Notes under the pieces: model-generated
Seen by the model: the letters and a program-made list of their open reading frames with translations, nothing else
What the model was told of the DNA's origin: nothing
Database searches by the model: none
Part shown: positions 48,758 to 64,000 of the stretch, one piece after another
Position numbering within the stretch: position 1 is the stretch's first letter
Layout of the letters: each line of letters starts with the position of its first letter
Position numbers and translations under genes: made by a program
Origin: Orientallactaga sibirica
Taxonomy: Eukaryota; Chordata; Mammalia; Rodentia; Dipodidae
DNA length: 64,000 nucleotides
Direction: 5' to 3'
Assembly (NCBI GenBank): GCA_036365145.1
Contig: JAEOAD010000982.1
Span: forward strand, 8,024,001 to 8,088,000

Positions 48758-49300
48758 GTCAAAAAAGAGTGAATGACATTCTACAGAAGCTGCTGGGGAG
48801 CAAACAAACCAGGGAAAGATGGCAGAGAAAACAGAGGAGAAAAAAGACACATCAATAAGACAAGAAGATGGCTTACAGCCCACCATGAGATGACCACTTC
48901 TGCCATATCTGCCAGGGCCAGGAGACATTGCAGAGGAAGTGGCAACATGAATACTGCTCTTACTGCTAGCCTGACAAGCAGCTCCAGCGCGATAGTGACA
49001 GATATGGTGATCAATCAAAATCCATCAAAGCAGGAATCCAGAGGTCACAGAGAACTCAACACTAAATCAGACTGCCAAGAGGCCTGCCATGGCTCAGGGA
49101 AAATTGTGGAAGAGGGGAAGGAAAGATTTTAAGAGCAACAGAGTGGGTAGGAATACCCTGAAGCATGGTCCCTACCCCCATTCTTCTGGGACTGGCTGAA
49201 GCCTTCATGACCCTACAGTAAATACCACAACCCCACTGAAGAGGGCCCCTAGGGTAACTGGAGCAAGGGTGAGGAGATAAAAGAATATATATATATGATT
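48758..49300. repeat. Unclassified block, possibly a rodent LINE/LTR fragment
   Basis: About 540 nt with phrases such as 'gggaaagatggcagagaaaa' and 'gcctgccatggctcagggaa', ending in a short TA and A/T-rich run beside a B1. Frames of 77-119 residues on both strands show no domain. It looks like a dispersed repeat; I cannot name it. Confidence 0.35.
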
Positions 49301-49324
49301 TTTTTAAAAAAATAATGTATGAGA

Positions 49325-49500
49325 GCCGGATGTGGTGGCACACGCCTTTAATCCCAGCACTCAGGAGGCAGAGGTAGGAGGATCGCCAAGAGTTTGAGGC
49401 CACCCTGAGACTACATAGTGAATTCCCGGTCAGCCTGGCCCAGAATGAGACCCTGCCTCAAAAAAACAAAAATAAATAATAATAATAATAATAATAATAA
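49325..49500 (+). mobile_element. B1 SINE with (AAT)n tail
   Basis: 'gccggatgtggtggcacac'; tail AAT units at 49475-49500. It ends 17 nt before the duplicated segment begins. Confidence 0.93.
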
Positions 49501-49751
49501 ATGCAATGAAGGCTTATCATTGGGTCTTTATTGACCCAAAAGAGAGTTATTTTACATGCTCTTTAATATAAATGCTGAATTTGAATAAAAACATTTACAA
49601 ATAATGACCAATGATGCTTTCCTTATCTAACAAGCTCTTAAGAAAGAAAGGCCTAGTGGGAAAAAGAATGCTAAAAGGTTTACCTTGAGTTTCTTTAATT
49701 CCAAAACCTACAATTAGAAAAAGCAAGAGTAAAAACAAACCAAAATACTCA

Positions 49752-49919
<168 letters not shown>

Positions 49920-50956
49920 CTAATGTTATTCTGTTGAATTTTTTAGACACAAACATAGGTAAGTAAAGACCCTGTCTGCCTTTCACATAACTTCAGTGTC
50001 TTGTGGGGATGGAGGCACGCCAGGGAACAGTTTCCTTCCTCGATTGCTTACATATTAACTTGCAGGCATCAGAACACCGGGCAGTATTTCAAAACAGAAC
50101 CTGATCTGTCAGCTAATACCCTGCAGAGCATTGGAGGACATTTTTAAATATGACTATTAACAGCCTCTACTTCCCTCCATAGCTTTGACATTTTTGAAGT
50201 TGAGACTTTCTTATCACAGACCCAACTATGCCAAATTTATTCTTAGTCTGAAATACTTAACAATATGCATGCAGGAATGTATAAACTAGTTTAAGTCTTA
50301 GAAGTCAATGCCACACATATTTTCAAAGTAAATCACAAGTAAACTTGGTTATTTGTACAAAACAGAATTTTTCTCTACATTTTCATTTCAAGAATGAACT
50401 GGAATATAAACTACATTGTACTTAATAAATTCTGTTTTGGAGGAAGAAATAATAACTACTTTTTGTGTCACTTTCCAAGCTTGGCTCTAAACTAAAATAC
50501 ACTACAAATGACAAAATTTCATCACAAAAAGTAATATACAAATTGTGTATTAGATGAGAGGATAAAGGCAGGTGTGAATTTGAGGCAGCTTGGGATACAT
50601 AGTAAGTTCTAGACCAGCCTTCCTGGGCTAAAGTATGAGAGACTCAAAATAAAAACAAGTGATACTACTTAACTTGCCTCTGGATCAGTTAGAATAAACA
50701 CAGAAAGCATTCTGGAAACATACTAGGGCTTAATAGTATCGTTGAAATAATAGATATCTCCAGGTATGGTCATTTAGTTGAATCTTTACATTCTATTTCT
50801 GAACTTTTAAAAATTAAATTTCTCTGTCTGCCAAATCCTAAAGTAGATTATGAGGCAGATATATGAGGTGTTTTTCTGACATTAAACAATTTAATCCATT
50901 AGCAATCAAAATAGTTTCTGGAAGTCAAAGTCTAATTCATTGATTTAAAACTCTAT

Positions 50957-51180
50957 ATTGGGGCTGGAGAGATGGCTTAGCGCTTAAGGCGCTTGCCTGC
51001 AAAGCTAAAGACCTCAGTTCAATTCCCCAGTATCCATGTAAGCCAGATGCACAAGGTGGTGCAGGCATCTGGAGTTCGTTTGCAGTAGCTGGAAGCCCTG
51101 GCATGCCCATTCATGTGCTCTCTCTCTCCCTCTCTCTCTGCCTCTTTCTCTCAAATGAATAATAAAATAAATAAAACTAT
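50957..51180 (+). mobile_element. tRNA-derived SINE (left copy)
   Basis: 'ggggctggagagatggctta' at 50960. Flanking 'aaaactctatattgg' and 'aaaactatatattgg' mark the TSD. Repeated at about 54868-55091. Confidence 0.92.
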
Positions 51181-51186
51181 ATATTG

Positions 51187-51335
51187 GGCCAGGTGTGGTG
51201 GTGTAGGCCTTGAATCCCAGCACTCGGGAGGCAGAGGTAGGAGGATCGCCATGAGTTTGAGGCCACCCTGAGTTTACGTAGTGAATTCAAGATCAGCCTA
51301 GGCTAGAGTGAGGCCCTACCTCAAAAACAAAAAAA
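51187..51335 (+). mobile_element. B1 SINE (left copy)
   Basis: 'gggccaggtgtggtggtgta' head; repeated at about 55098-55247 with a longer A tail. Confidence 0.9.
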
Positions 51336-51350
51336 ACAAACTCTATATTG

Positions 51351-51528
51351 GGGCTAGGATGATGGTTCAGTGGTTAAAGGCAAAGCCTGCAGGCCTGGGT
51401 TCAATTCCCTAGCTACCCATTTAAGCTGGATGCAAAAGTGGTGCAAATGTCTGGTGTTTCCTTGCAACAGTAAGAGGCCCTGTTATGTCCACACTCACAC
51501 ACATGTGCAAATAAATAAAATAAAAAAG
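51351..51528 (+). mobile_element. tRNA-derived SINE, older (left copy)
   Basis: 'ggggctaggatgatggttca'; repeated at about 55264-55441. Confidence 0.8.
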
Positions 51529-51567
51529 AGAACTCTATTATCATTTTATATTAAAGTATTTTCTCTG

Positions 51568-51735
51568 TTATGTATGGTGGTACATGCGTACAGTCCCAGC
51601 ACTTAGGAAGCAGAGAAAGGAGGACTGCCACAAGTTCAAGGCTAGCCTGATCTACATGACAAATTTCAAGTCATCCACGTCTACATAGTGAGACCTTGTC
51701 TCAAAGCAATACCACTAACAAAAACAAAAACAAAA
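51568..51735 (+). mobile_element. B1-like SINE (left copy)
   Basis: 'gttatgtatggtggtacatg', CAAAAA tail; repeated at about 55481-55648. Confidence 0.75.
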
Positions 51736-51944
51736 AAACCAATCATGACAAAAAGTATTTCATACTTAGAAATAACACATGTGTGGTACGTTTTGGAAGA
51801 ATAACTTTGAAGAAATGATTTTGTTTATGTACAAGATAAAATTTTGTTTAATTATCTTGTATTTGAATTAAAGCTCTATAACATAATAAAAGTAATTATA
51901 GTGTATGGAAAAAACATTAAAAGGTTTATTTTTTTAAACTTTAA

Positions 51945-52165
51945 AAAATTTATTTTTATTTGAGATGGGGGAGAGAGAGAGAGAGGAGAAGGAGAGAGAG
52001 AGGGAGAGAAAGAATGAGTATGCCAAGGCCTCTAGCCATTGCAAACAAACTCTAGATGCATGAACCACTTTGTGCATCTGGCTTACGTGGGACCTGCAGA
52101 ATAGAACCTGGGTCCTTAGGCTTCATAGGCAAGTTCCTTAACCACTAAGCCATCTCTCTAGCCCT
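51945..52165 (-). mobile_element. tRNA-derived SINE (left copy)
   Basis: Reverse element ending 'aagccatctctctagccct'; repeated at about 55858-56078. Confidence 0.88.
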
Positions 52166-52192
52166 AAAAGGTTTATTTAATAGAATATATAT

Positions 52193-52193
<1 letters not shown>

Positions 52194-52239
<46 letters not shown>

Positions 52240-52350
52240 AAATGAATGTGCATGCCAAGGCCTCCTGCTACTGTAGACTCCAGACACAGGAGCCACTTTG
52301 TGCATTTGGTTTTTAGGTGGCAGTTGGGAATCGAACAGAGAGGAAGTACT
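52194..52350 (-). mobile_element. tRNA-derived SINE remnant with (GA)n (left copy)
   Basis: GA repeat 52194-52234, then 'catgccaaggcctcctgcta'. The GA array differs in length and end between the two copies. Confidence 0.7.
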
Positions 52351-52659
52351 TCACTTTTTTCTGGAGTGGGACAGAGAAGATGCCACACTGGAGAAGATCT
52401 TAAGGAAAGGAATGGAAATAAGCTATGTCAGAAGGGTAAGAAGAGTGTGTTTCAGACCATTAGAGAGGTAGGCCTGACTGGGCATCAGAGAAAAGTGACA
52501 GGGAGATAGGGAAGGACTGGTTGAAGTAGACAGTCTGGAATACCTTAGAGAATTCAGAAATTCCCTGTTGTCAATGGGAAGCCATCACAGGGTATTAAGT
52601 AAATGAGAACAAGGTTATCGGGGTGGGGTGATGGGAGCGATGGTTGTCTTCTGTTTCTT

Positions 52660-52850
52660 TCCCCATTACTTCTGACTACCCTACAGAACTATTACATTAC
52701 TGGTAATCTCTCTTGAGAAAGTGAGCTCCATGAGGATAGAGATCATTACGTCTTGTCCACTGACATGTTCTGGGTCAAACAGTATTAGGCAAACAAGTGA
52801 CACTGTCTACGTATTTTATGACTTAGTTAAATGAATGAGTACTCCCAGCT
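52660..52850 (-). mobile_element. L2-like fragment (left copy)
   Basis: 'gagctccatgaggatagag', 'ttagttaaatgaatgag' resemble the antisense L2 end. Repeated about 3.9 kb to the right. Confidence 0.5.
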
Positions 52851-53050
52851 TCAGAAGGATTTTTCTAGGGACTGTTTCGATGGGCACCTTGGAAACCAGT
52901 CAGGAGCCCAGGCAGAAGGAATGAGTGCCTGAATGAAGAGGACCATTAGGCGAGGATGCAGGCAAAATACTGTTGGTCTGAAGCCAGCAGGGGTAGTGGA
53001 GGGCATGAGTTAGAGGTGATGCAGCAGGGAGGAGAGGAGGACTCTAGTCA

Positions 53051-53191
<141 letters not shown>

Positions 53192-53271
53192 TTATAAAAG
53201 TTAAACCATGGATTGATGCTACCTATGAAATCCAACCAGTGCCTAATCAATCTCCAATTTACTCAGTTTTT

Positions 53272-53360
53272 TTTTTTTTTTACAGTGCTAGGGATCAAAC
53301 TCAGAGCCTCACACACATGCAAGGTGTGCATTCTACCAACTGAGCTACATCCCCACTCTC
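53272..53360 (-). mobile_element. ID-type SINE (left copy)
   Basis: T run of 15 (14 in the right copy), then 'gggatcaaactcagagcc' and 'actgagctacatccccac'. Repeated at about 57186-57275. Confidence 0.75.
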
Positions 53361-53662
53361 AGTAGAAAACATGGGAAACTACTTATTTTATATGTCAGTC
53401 CAACTTATTTGTGGGCAACTGAGAATGACATTGGGTCTTTATTGACCCAAAAGAGAGTTATTTTACATGCTCTTTAATATAAATGCTGAATTTGAATAAA
53501 AACATTTACAAATAATGACCAATGATGCTTTCCTTATCTAACAAGCTCTTAAGAAAGAAAGGCCTAGTGGGAAAAAGAATGCTAAAAGGTTTACCTTGAG
53601 TTTCTTTAATTCCAAAACCTACAATTAGAAAAAGCAAGAGTAAAAACAAACCAAAATACTCA

Positions 53663-53830
<168 letters not shown>

Positions 53831-56104
53831 CTAATGTTATTCTGTTGAATTTTTTAGACACAAACATAGGTAAGTAAAGACCCTGTCTGCCTTTCACATA
53901 ACTTCAGTGTCTTGTGGGGATGGAGGCACGCCAGGAACAGTTTCCTTCCTCGATTGCTTACATATTAACTTGCAGGCATCAGAACACCGGGCAGTATTTC
54001 AAAACAGAACCTGATCTGTCAGCTAATACCCTGCAGAGCATTGGAGGACATTTTTAAATATGACTATTAACAGCCTCTACTTCCCTCCATAGCTTTGACA
54101 TTTTTGAAGTTGAGACTTTCTTATCACAGACCCAACTATGCCAAATTTATTCTTAGTCTGAAATACTTAACAATATGCATGCAGGAATGTATAAACTAGT
54201 TTAAGTCTTAGAAGTCAATGCCACACATATTTTCAAAGTAAATCACAAGTAAACTTGGTTATTTGTACAAAACAGAATTTTTCTCTACATTTTCATTTCA
54301 AGAATGAACTGGAATATAAACTACATTGTACTTAATAAATTCTGTTTTGGAGGAAGAAATAATAACTACTTTTATGTGTCACTTTCCAAGCTTGGCTCTA
54401 AACTAAAATACACTACAAATGACAAAATTTCATCACAAAAAGTAATATACAAATTGTGTATTAGATGAGAGGATAAAGGCAGGTGTGAATTTGAGGCAGC
54501 TTGGGATACATAGTAAGTTCTAGACCAGCCTTCCTGGGCTAAAGTATGAGAGACTCAAAATAAAAACAAGTGATACTACTTAACTTGCCTCTGGATCAGT
54601 TAGAATAAACACAGAAAGCATTCTGGAAACATACTAGGGCTTAATAGTATCGTTGAAATAATAGATATCTCCAGGTATGGTCATTTAGTTGAATCTTTAC
54701 ATTCTATTTCTGAACTTTTAAAAATTAAATTTCTCTGTCTGCCAAATCCTAAAGTAGATTATGAGGCAGATATATGAGGTGTTTTTCTGACATTAAACAA
54801 TTTAATCCATTAGCAATCAAAATAGTTTCTGGAAGTCAAAGTCTAATTCATTGATTTAAAACTCTATATTGGGGCTGGAGAGATGGCTTAGCGCTTAAGG
54901 CGCTTGCCTGCAAAGCTAAAGACCTCAGTTCAATTCCCCAGTATCCATGTAAGCCAGATGCACAAGGTGGTGCAGGCATCTGGAGTTCGTTTGCAGTAGC
55001 TGGAAGCCCTGGCATGCCCATTCATGTGCTCTCTCTCTCCCTCTCTCTCTGCCTCTTTCTCTCAAATGAATAATAAAATAAATAAAACTATATATTGGGC
55101 CAGGTGTGGTGGTGTAGGCCTTGAATCCCAGCACTCGGGAGGCAGAGGTAGGAGGATCGCCATGAGTTTGAGGCCACCCTGAGTTTACGTAGTGAATTCA
55201 AGATCAGCCTAGGCTAGAGTGAGGCCCTACCTCAAAAAACAAAAAAAAACAAACTCTATATTGGGGCTAGGATGATGGTTCAGTGGTTAAAGGCAAAGCC
55301 TGCAGGCCTGGGTTCAATTCCCTAGCTACCCATTTAAGCTGGATGCAAAAGTGGTGCAAATGTCTGGTGTTTCCTTGCAACAGTAAGAGGCCCTGTTATG
55401 TCCACACTCACACACATGTGCAAATAAATAAAATAAAAAAGAGAACTCTATTATCATTTTATATTAAAGTATTTTCTCTGTTATGTATGGTGGTACATGC
55501 GTACAGTCCCAGCACTTAGGAAGCAGAGAAAGGAGGACTGCCACAAGTTCAAGGCTAGCCTGATCTACATGACAAATTTCAAGTCATCCACGTCTACATA
55601 GTGAGACCTTGTCTCAAAGCAATACCACTAACAAAAACAAAAACAAAAAAACCAATCATGACAAAAAGTATTTCATACTTAGAAATAACACACATGTGTA
55701 CGTTTTGGAAGAATAACTTTGAAGAAATGATTTTGTTTATGTACAAGATAAAATTTTGTTTAATTATCTTGTATTTGAATTAAAGCTCTATAACATAATA
55801 AAAGTAATTATAGTGTATGGAAAAAACATTAAAAGGTTTATTTTTTTAAACTTTAAAAAATTTATTTTTATTTGAGATGGGGGAGAGAGAGAGAGAGGAG
55901 AAGGAGAGAGAGAGGGAGAGAAAGAATGAGTATGCCAAGGCCTCTAGCCATTGCAAACAAACTCTAGATGCATGAACCACTTTGTGCATCTGGCTTACGT
56001 GGGACCTGCAGAATAGAACCTGGGTCCTTAGGCTTCATAGGCAAGTTCCTTAACCACTAAGCCATCTCTCTAGCCCTAAAAGGTTTATTTAATAGAATAT
56101 ATAT

Positions 56105-56152
<48 letters not shown>

Positions 56153-56965
56153 AAAATGAATGTGCATGCCAAGGCCTCCTGCTACTGTAGACTCCAGACA
56201 CAGGAGCCACTTTGTGCATTTGGTTTTTAGGTGGCAGTTGGGAATCGAACAGAGAGGAAGTACTTCACTTTTTTTCTGGAGTGGGACAGAGAAGATGCCA
56301 CACTGGAGAAGATCTTAAGGAAAGGAATGGAAATAAGCTATGTCAGAAGGGTAAGAAGAGTGTGTTTCAGACCATTAGAGAGGTAGGCCTGACTGGGCAT
56401 CAGAGAAAAGTGACAGGGAGATAGGGAAGGACTGGTTGAAGTAGACAGTCTGGAATACCTTAGAGAATTCAGAAATTCCCTGTTGTCAATGGGAAGCCAT
56501 CACAGGGTATTAAGTAAATGAGAACAAGGTTATCGGGTGGGGTGATGGGAGCGATGGTTGTCTTCTGTTTCTTTCCCCCCATTACTTCTGACTACCCTAC
56601 AGAACTATTACATTACTGGTAATCTCTCTTGAGAAAGTGAGCTCCATGAGGATAGAGATCATTACGTCTTGTCCACTGACATGTTCTGGGTCAAACAGTA
56701 TTAGGCAAACAAGTGACACTGTCTACGTATTTTATGACTTAGTTAAATGAATGAGTACTCCCAGCTTCAGAAGGATTTTTCTAGGGACTGTTTCGATGGG
56801 CACCTTGAAACCAGTCAGGAGCCCAGGCAGAAGGAATGAGTGCCTGAATGAAGAGGACCATTAGGCGAGGATGCAGGCAAAATACTGTTGGTCTGAAGCC
56901 AGCAGGGGTAGTGGAGGGCATGAGTTAGAGGTGATGCAGCAGGGAGGAGAGGAGGACTCTAGTCA

Positions 56966-57106
<141 letters not shown>

Positions 57107-57351
57107 TTATAAAAGTTAAACCATGGATTGATGCTACCTATGAAATCCAACCAGTGCCTAATCAATCTCCAATTTACTCAGTTTTTTTTTTTTTTACAGT
57201 GCTAGGGATCAAACTCAGAGCCTCACACACATGCAAGGTGTGCATTCTACCAACTGAGCTACATCCCCACTCTCAGTAGAAAACATGGGAAACTACTTAT
57301 TTTATATGTCAGTCCAACTTATTTGTGGGCAACTGAGAATGAATAAAGTTT

Positions 57352-57465
57352 AAAAGCTGGGCGGAGTTAGGAGGAATACTGTGAGTTTGAGGCCAGCCTG
57401 AGACTACATAGTGAATTCCAGGTCAGCTAGAGTGAGACCTATGTTGAAAAAGCAAAAAACAAAAA
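57352..57465 (+). mobile_element. B1 SINE, internally deleted
   Basis: 'agctgggcggagttaggagg': the B1 centre is lost. It starts about 10 nt beyond the right border of the duplication. Confidence 0.75.
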
Positions 57466-57545
57466 CAAAATAAAAAACTGGACTGTGCTGATACTGAATA
57501 AATATCTTTAAAGACCATTCTATATTAAGATGTAGCAACTTCCAG

Positions 57546-57762
57546 TGGCTGGAGAGATGGCTTAGCAGTTAAGGCTTATGCCTGTGAAGCCTAAGGACCC
57601 CAGTTCAATTCTCCAGGTTCCATGTAAGCCAGATGCACATGGTGGCACATGCGACTGGAAGTTGTTTGTAGTGGCTACAGGCCCTGGTGTGCCCATTCTC
57701 TCTCTCCCCCCCCCTCTGTCTGTCGCTAATAAATAAATAAATACATAAAAATTTTAAAAAAG
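57546..57762 (+). mobile_element. tRNA-derived SINE with TSD
   Basis: 'tggctggagagatggcttag'; 'aagatgtagcaact' at about 57528 and 57760. It ends close to CDKL5 exon 13. Confidence 0.93.
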
Positions 57763-57788
57763 ATGTAGCAACTCTCAAGAACTCAAAC

Positions 57789-57887
57789 CTCAGACTTCTG
57801 CCGCGTGTGGAATGAAGAAGTGCCTTCTCGGGATGACTCTTTAACAGGCCTTGTCACGGTCATCTCTGGAGGGAGCTGCTCTCCAGG
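57789..57887 (-). CDS. CDKL5: CDKL5 exon 13
   Basis: 99 nt, phase 0 to phase 0; acceptor 'gacttctag', donor 'gtttga'. It encodes [11 protein letters not shown]ough Thr-Arg-Gln-Lys-Ser-Glu. The human exon is 102 nt (c.1945-2046): one residue of the Ala-Arg-Ser-Ser-Val stretch is missing and the local sequence is Thr-Arg-Pro-Val. The donor is somewhat weak (no AAG after GT). Confidence 0.95.
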
Positions 57888-58213
57888 CTAGAAGTCAAAG
57901 TCAAAAGGATTTATGAGTATCCTGTTCTTAGGAATGAAAATCATCATTATATTTATTTAATATAATAACAATACCATAACTGGCTAAAATAAAAACAGTT
58001 GATGAAAACATAGCTTGTCCCATAAAGTGAAATAGCTGATGAATGTAAAATAAATTAACTTTTAGCAGATTGAAACTGGGCTTCTCATTAGAGTTAGAGC
58101 AAGTAAGGAATAAATTAGCCTGAAAATAGTTCTATTAATTATTAAAGATAGAAATTCATTTTTTTCTATCTAGATAGTCATAGTTTTAAACTATGGTTAA
58201 AAATTCTATTAGT

Positions 58214-58345
58214 TCCTGGGCGTGGTGGCGCACACCTTTAATCTCAGCACTTGGGAGGCAGAGGTAGGAGGACTGCAGTGAATTTCAGGTCAGCCAGGTT
58301 AGAGTGAGAGCCTACCTCAAAGCTATCCCACACACACAAAAAATT
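58214..58345 (+). mobile_element. B1 SINE, shortened
   Basis: 'tcctgggcgtggtggcgcac' head; part of the second half is deleted. Confidence 0.88.
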
Positions 58346-60714
58346 TTATTAGTCAATCCAAAAGTACTATCATAGATTTTGGGCTGTTCTCCAAAAAGTA
58401 ATGGAGACAAAATTATTTTTCAGGACTACTTCTACAGCAGATTCAGATGAAATGAAATGCATCTTGAATGCAACAAGGAAAATTCCTCTTAGTAATTTTT
58501 GTCTTAAAATTCCCAAACTCCCATATAGTCTGTGGTGTTTCTAATTCTCTTAGTCTTCTACAGGATAGCTACTCTTATGGTCCATGTGTTTCTTAGACAT
58601 AACCATGATGGTGCCAATCTCTGGACATGCTATGACCACCAAGCTCCCTCAAGGAGTGAATCACAACCTCAGCACAGCTGGGTCCATAACAGTGTCCAAG
58701 AAGAAAACACATCACATTTTCTAACCTTGGGTGGAAAGACTGGGAACATAATTACCAAGATATGAGAAGGAGTTAGCTGCATTGGATATCTATCTGTACA
58801 CTATGCACAAGAAGTATTAGCTCAAGCGTAAGTGATGTTTAAGCATGTTTTGTTTAGAATTTGAAATATGATTTGATTTTTCCTCTCACTCCAACATATT
58901 CAGAGTGTTCTGGGAAGGAATTCATCCAGTACAGCCTTCTTTTTTATTTTGTGACAAGATCTCATTTGAGTTTTACTATCTATACTGTTGACAAAGGCCT
59001 CTAAGAAAAGAAATTATGGATATCTAAACTAAACTCAGTGAGAGTCTCCATGATTTTGACAGTAGCTTCGGTATTTTCCATGAGAATGAATGGCATGGTT
59101 CACACAGCTTTTGTCACTTTTCAAGCCTTTGGCCACCTTCATGCGTTTAATTGTGCCCTTTCTTGTAGTGTGGCATTGCACTTCCTGAACTGGACTTCAG
59201 TAACAACTGGATCTGTCCTTTACCCACAACAAGTGCTTATAATTAGCTTATGACTACCATGTTCACAAGATTCCTTTTTATGAATTCTCAAGAGAACCAG
59301 TCATTTGTCTTGTTTCCAAGTGAAACTGCCTTTTTTTCCTTCTATGTTTGACTCCCTGCTTAATGTACCTTATTTAGTTTTGACCCCCATCTCCCTTCTA
59401 TGAGCAGCAGCCAGGTCCTAGAGACCTTTCCGGGCTCCTGAGGGTCTCTTCTCTGTACAGTGAGTCCTCAGGGCCTCTCACCATTTCACCTTGAAGCCTC
59501 TTAGAGCACACCTGAGGACCTCCTCAAATCCCACCTTGGACTACTAGTTAGGCAAGCTTGAGCAACTCACCCATCCTCTCTAACCCTCAGTAGGCTCATC
59601 TGTGAGACTAAACCACGATGAACTAGGGGGCTTCAAAACTTCCCTCTTTTCAGAAAAGGAGCTCCTACTAAAGAAACCTTGAAGGCTTCCTTTACACTGT
59701 CTTTGACACTGCAATTTGCAAGTCCTATGGTGCCTACTTCTGTAATCCTTGAGATCTACCCTGTTTTCCTACTGGTGCTTCATCCCGAAAACTCTACTCA
59801 CCTCATCTTGTGTGTGAATTACTCCACTCTTGCATTTTTTTCACTCCAGCAATGTGCAATCAGTTGTGATCTCTGAAGCGTACCATGCTATGCCATATCT
59901 CTATTACCTGCCTTTTCCTTGGAAGGTCCCCTGCCTTCAAGTTTTTTCCCTGCTGCTATTACTTTCTTCCTTGAGGGAAACCCCAACCTTCAACCTTCTT
60001 ACAAGTCCTGCTCAGGAGCCACATCCTTTGGGAGCCTCCCAAAAGACCAGCCTGGACTGCCACACTATTCCTCTACCTTTTGACACACGTGCACATTTCT
60101 GATGACTCCCTCTCCTCAATGACTATTCATAGCCAGCAAGCACTCTCTGGATGTAGGCCTTAATGATTCCGGTGCTATAGTGTCTTTCCTGAGAGAAGCT
60201 AAGTTTTTCAAAGGCAATCACTAGGTCAGATGACCTGGAGTGCCCTAGAACACTGAACAGAGAAGGCATTCCTTTAACAGCCTCACTGTCACAGAAATGG
60301 CAGCAATAACCAAAATCTGTTAGAATCTTGTTCTGTGTTATGCTTTATACATAAAAATATATGATATAAAAATGTTTTTATGCAAGTTTGTTCCAGTGCT
60401 GGAGTCTGATGATCAGTAAGATGGAGGAAACCTCTTATTCTTAAAATACTGTTTTAACATTTGAAAATAACCCAAAAGAATGAAAAATTAACATTTACCC
60501 TAGCCTGAAGTTAAATTTATCTATGGTTCTGGATAAATTTAAAACTTTTAAATTCAATTAAGTATTAGGCAGAAAGTTTTAATTTAAGCAAATGTAGTTT
60601 AGAAGTCAAACACTCGTGAATTCATATGGCATTTTGAGAAAACTAAAAGCTAATCCATATAGCTGAATTCTATAACAAATCAAACTAAAAGACCCTCAAT
60701 AAAATGTCAGAACA

Positions 60715-60925
60715 GGGCTGGAGAGATAGTTAAGGCACTTGTTTGTAAAACTTAACAACCAGAGTTCAATTTACCAGTACCCACATAAGCCAGATGCACA
60801 AAGGGGTGCATGCATCTGGAGTTCGTTTGCAGCAGCTAGAGGCCCTGGCACATCCATTCTCTCTCCGTGTCTCTCTGTCTGTCTCCCTCTGCTTGCAAAT
60901 AAATACATAAAAAATTTTTTTAAAT
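60715..60925 (+). mobile_element. tRNA-derived SINE
   Basis: 'agggctggagagatagttaag': part of the A-box region is missing. CT tail and AAATAAATACATAAA end. Confidence 0.85.
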
Positions 60926-61026
60926 GTCAGAAAGGAGTATTTACAAAAAGAAATAAATTACTAAAATCAAACTTTTGAGTTCTCGTGAGTACTCAACAGT
61001 TGATTTAAATATTTAAATTATCTATC

Positions 61027-61088
<62 letters not shown>
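61027..61088. repeat. (TA)n(CA)n compound microsatellite
   Basis: AT dinucleotides 61027-61048 followed by about 19 CA units. Confidence 0.95.
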
Positions 61089-61091
<3 letters not shown>

Positions 61092-61122
61092 TACACATAC
61101 ATACATGTATGATATGAATATA

Positions 61123-61320
61123 TGACAGGGTCCCCATGTCTCACAGGCTGTCCTTAAAACTTACTATGTTAAAAAAAGACTTACTACACAGCCAAGTATG
61201 GCCTTAAACTTCAGATCCTCAGGCCTCTATCTCCTGAGAGCTATGCAGTGCTGGGGATCAAACTCAGGGCTTTGTGCATGCTAGGCAAGCACTCTGCCCA
61301 CTGAGATGCATCCTTGCCCT
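61123..61320 (-). mobile_element. B4-type SINE
   Basis: Diverged reverse B1 half, then a clear reverse ID half ('tgctggggatcaaactcagg', 'gctaggcaagcactctgc'). Confidence 0.75.
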
Positions 61321-61330
61321 TCAATGATTA

Positions 61331-64000
<2,670 letters not shown>

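Noticed and set aside
48707..49132. Possible gene in the 48.7-49.1 kb block
   Set aside because: Competing frames on both strands, no domain, and the sequence style of a dispersed repeat.

Overview
The window is mammalian nuclear DNA from a rodent. It is full of rodent SINEs: 7SL-derived B1, tRNA-derived elements of the 'ggctggagagatggct' type, ID, and B4-type ID+B1 fusions. Older MIR, L2 and L1 remains are also present. The SINE consensus resembles the jerboa lineage (Dipodoidea), but that is recall and inference only. There are no bacterial genes, CRISPR arrays or complete viral genes.

Two genes lie tail to tail, as at human Xp22.13. On the + strand is RS1 (retinoschisin): exons 2-6 at 7790-7815, 9327-9429, 16352-16493, 16967-17162 and 19437-19589. 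Each has GT-AG borders and the human exon length, except exon 3, which is one codon short. Exon 1 lies left of the window. On the - strand is the 3' half of CDKL5: classical exon 12 (61496-62462), 13 (57789-57887), 14, 15, 16 (41868-41967), 17 (37040-37162) and terminal exon 18 (32924-33310). It is followed by a 3' UTR of about 6.66 kb that ends near an AATAAA at 26282-26287. The kinase-domain exons lie right of the window.

The striking feature is a head-to-tail tandem duplication of about 3.91 kb (49518-53428 and 53429-57342) that contains CDKL5 exons 14 and 15. Both exon copies are identical in sequence. The exon pair is 230 nt, so including both pairs shifts the reading frame and puts a stop in exon 16. 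The two copies differ almost only in homopolymer and microsatellite lengths. This is either a very recent duplication whose extra exons must be skipped, or an assembly artefact.

Layout: 1-19589 RS1 introns and exons, dense in SINEs; 19590 to about 22.6 kb RS1 3' UTR region, running into an old antisense L1; about 22.6-26.26 kb intergenic, with SINEs and a MIR; 26.26-32.92 kb CDKL5 3' UTR, with no recognisable SINE; 33-64 kb CDKL5 exons and introns. RS1 encodes a secreted retinal adhesion protein. CDKL5 encodes a neuronal Ser/Thr kinase, of which this window holds the C-terminal regulatory tail. The two genes are neighbours but not functionally linked.
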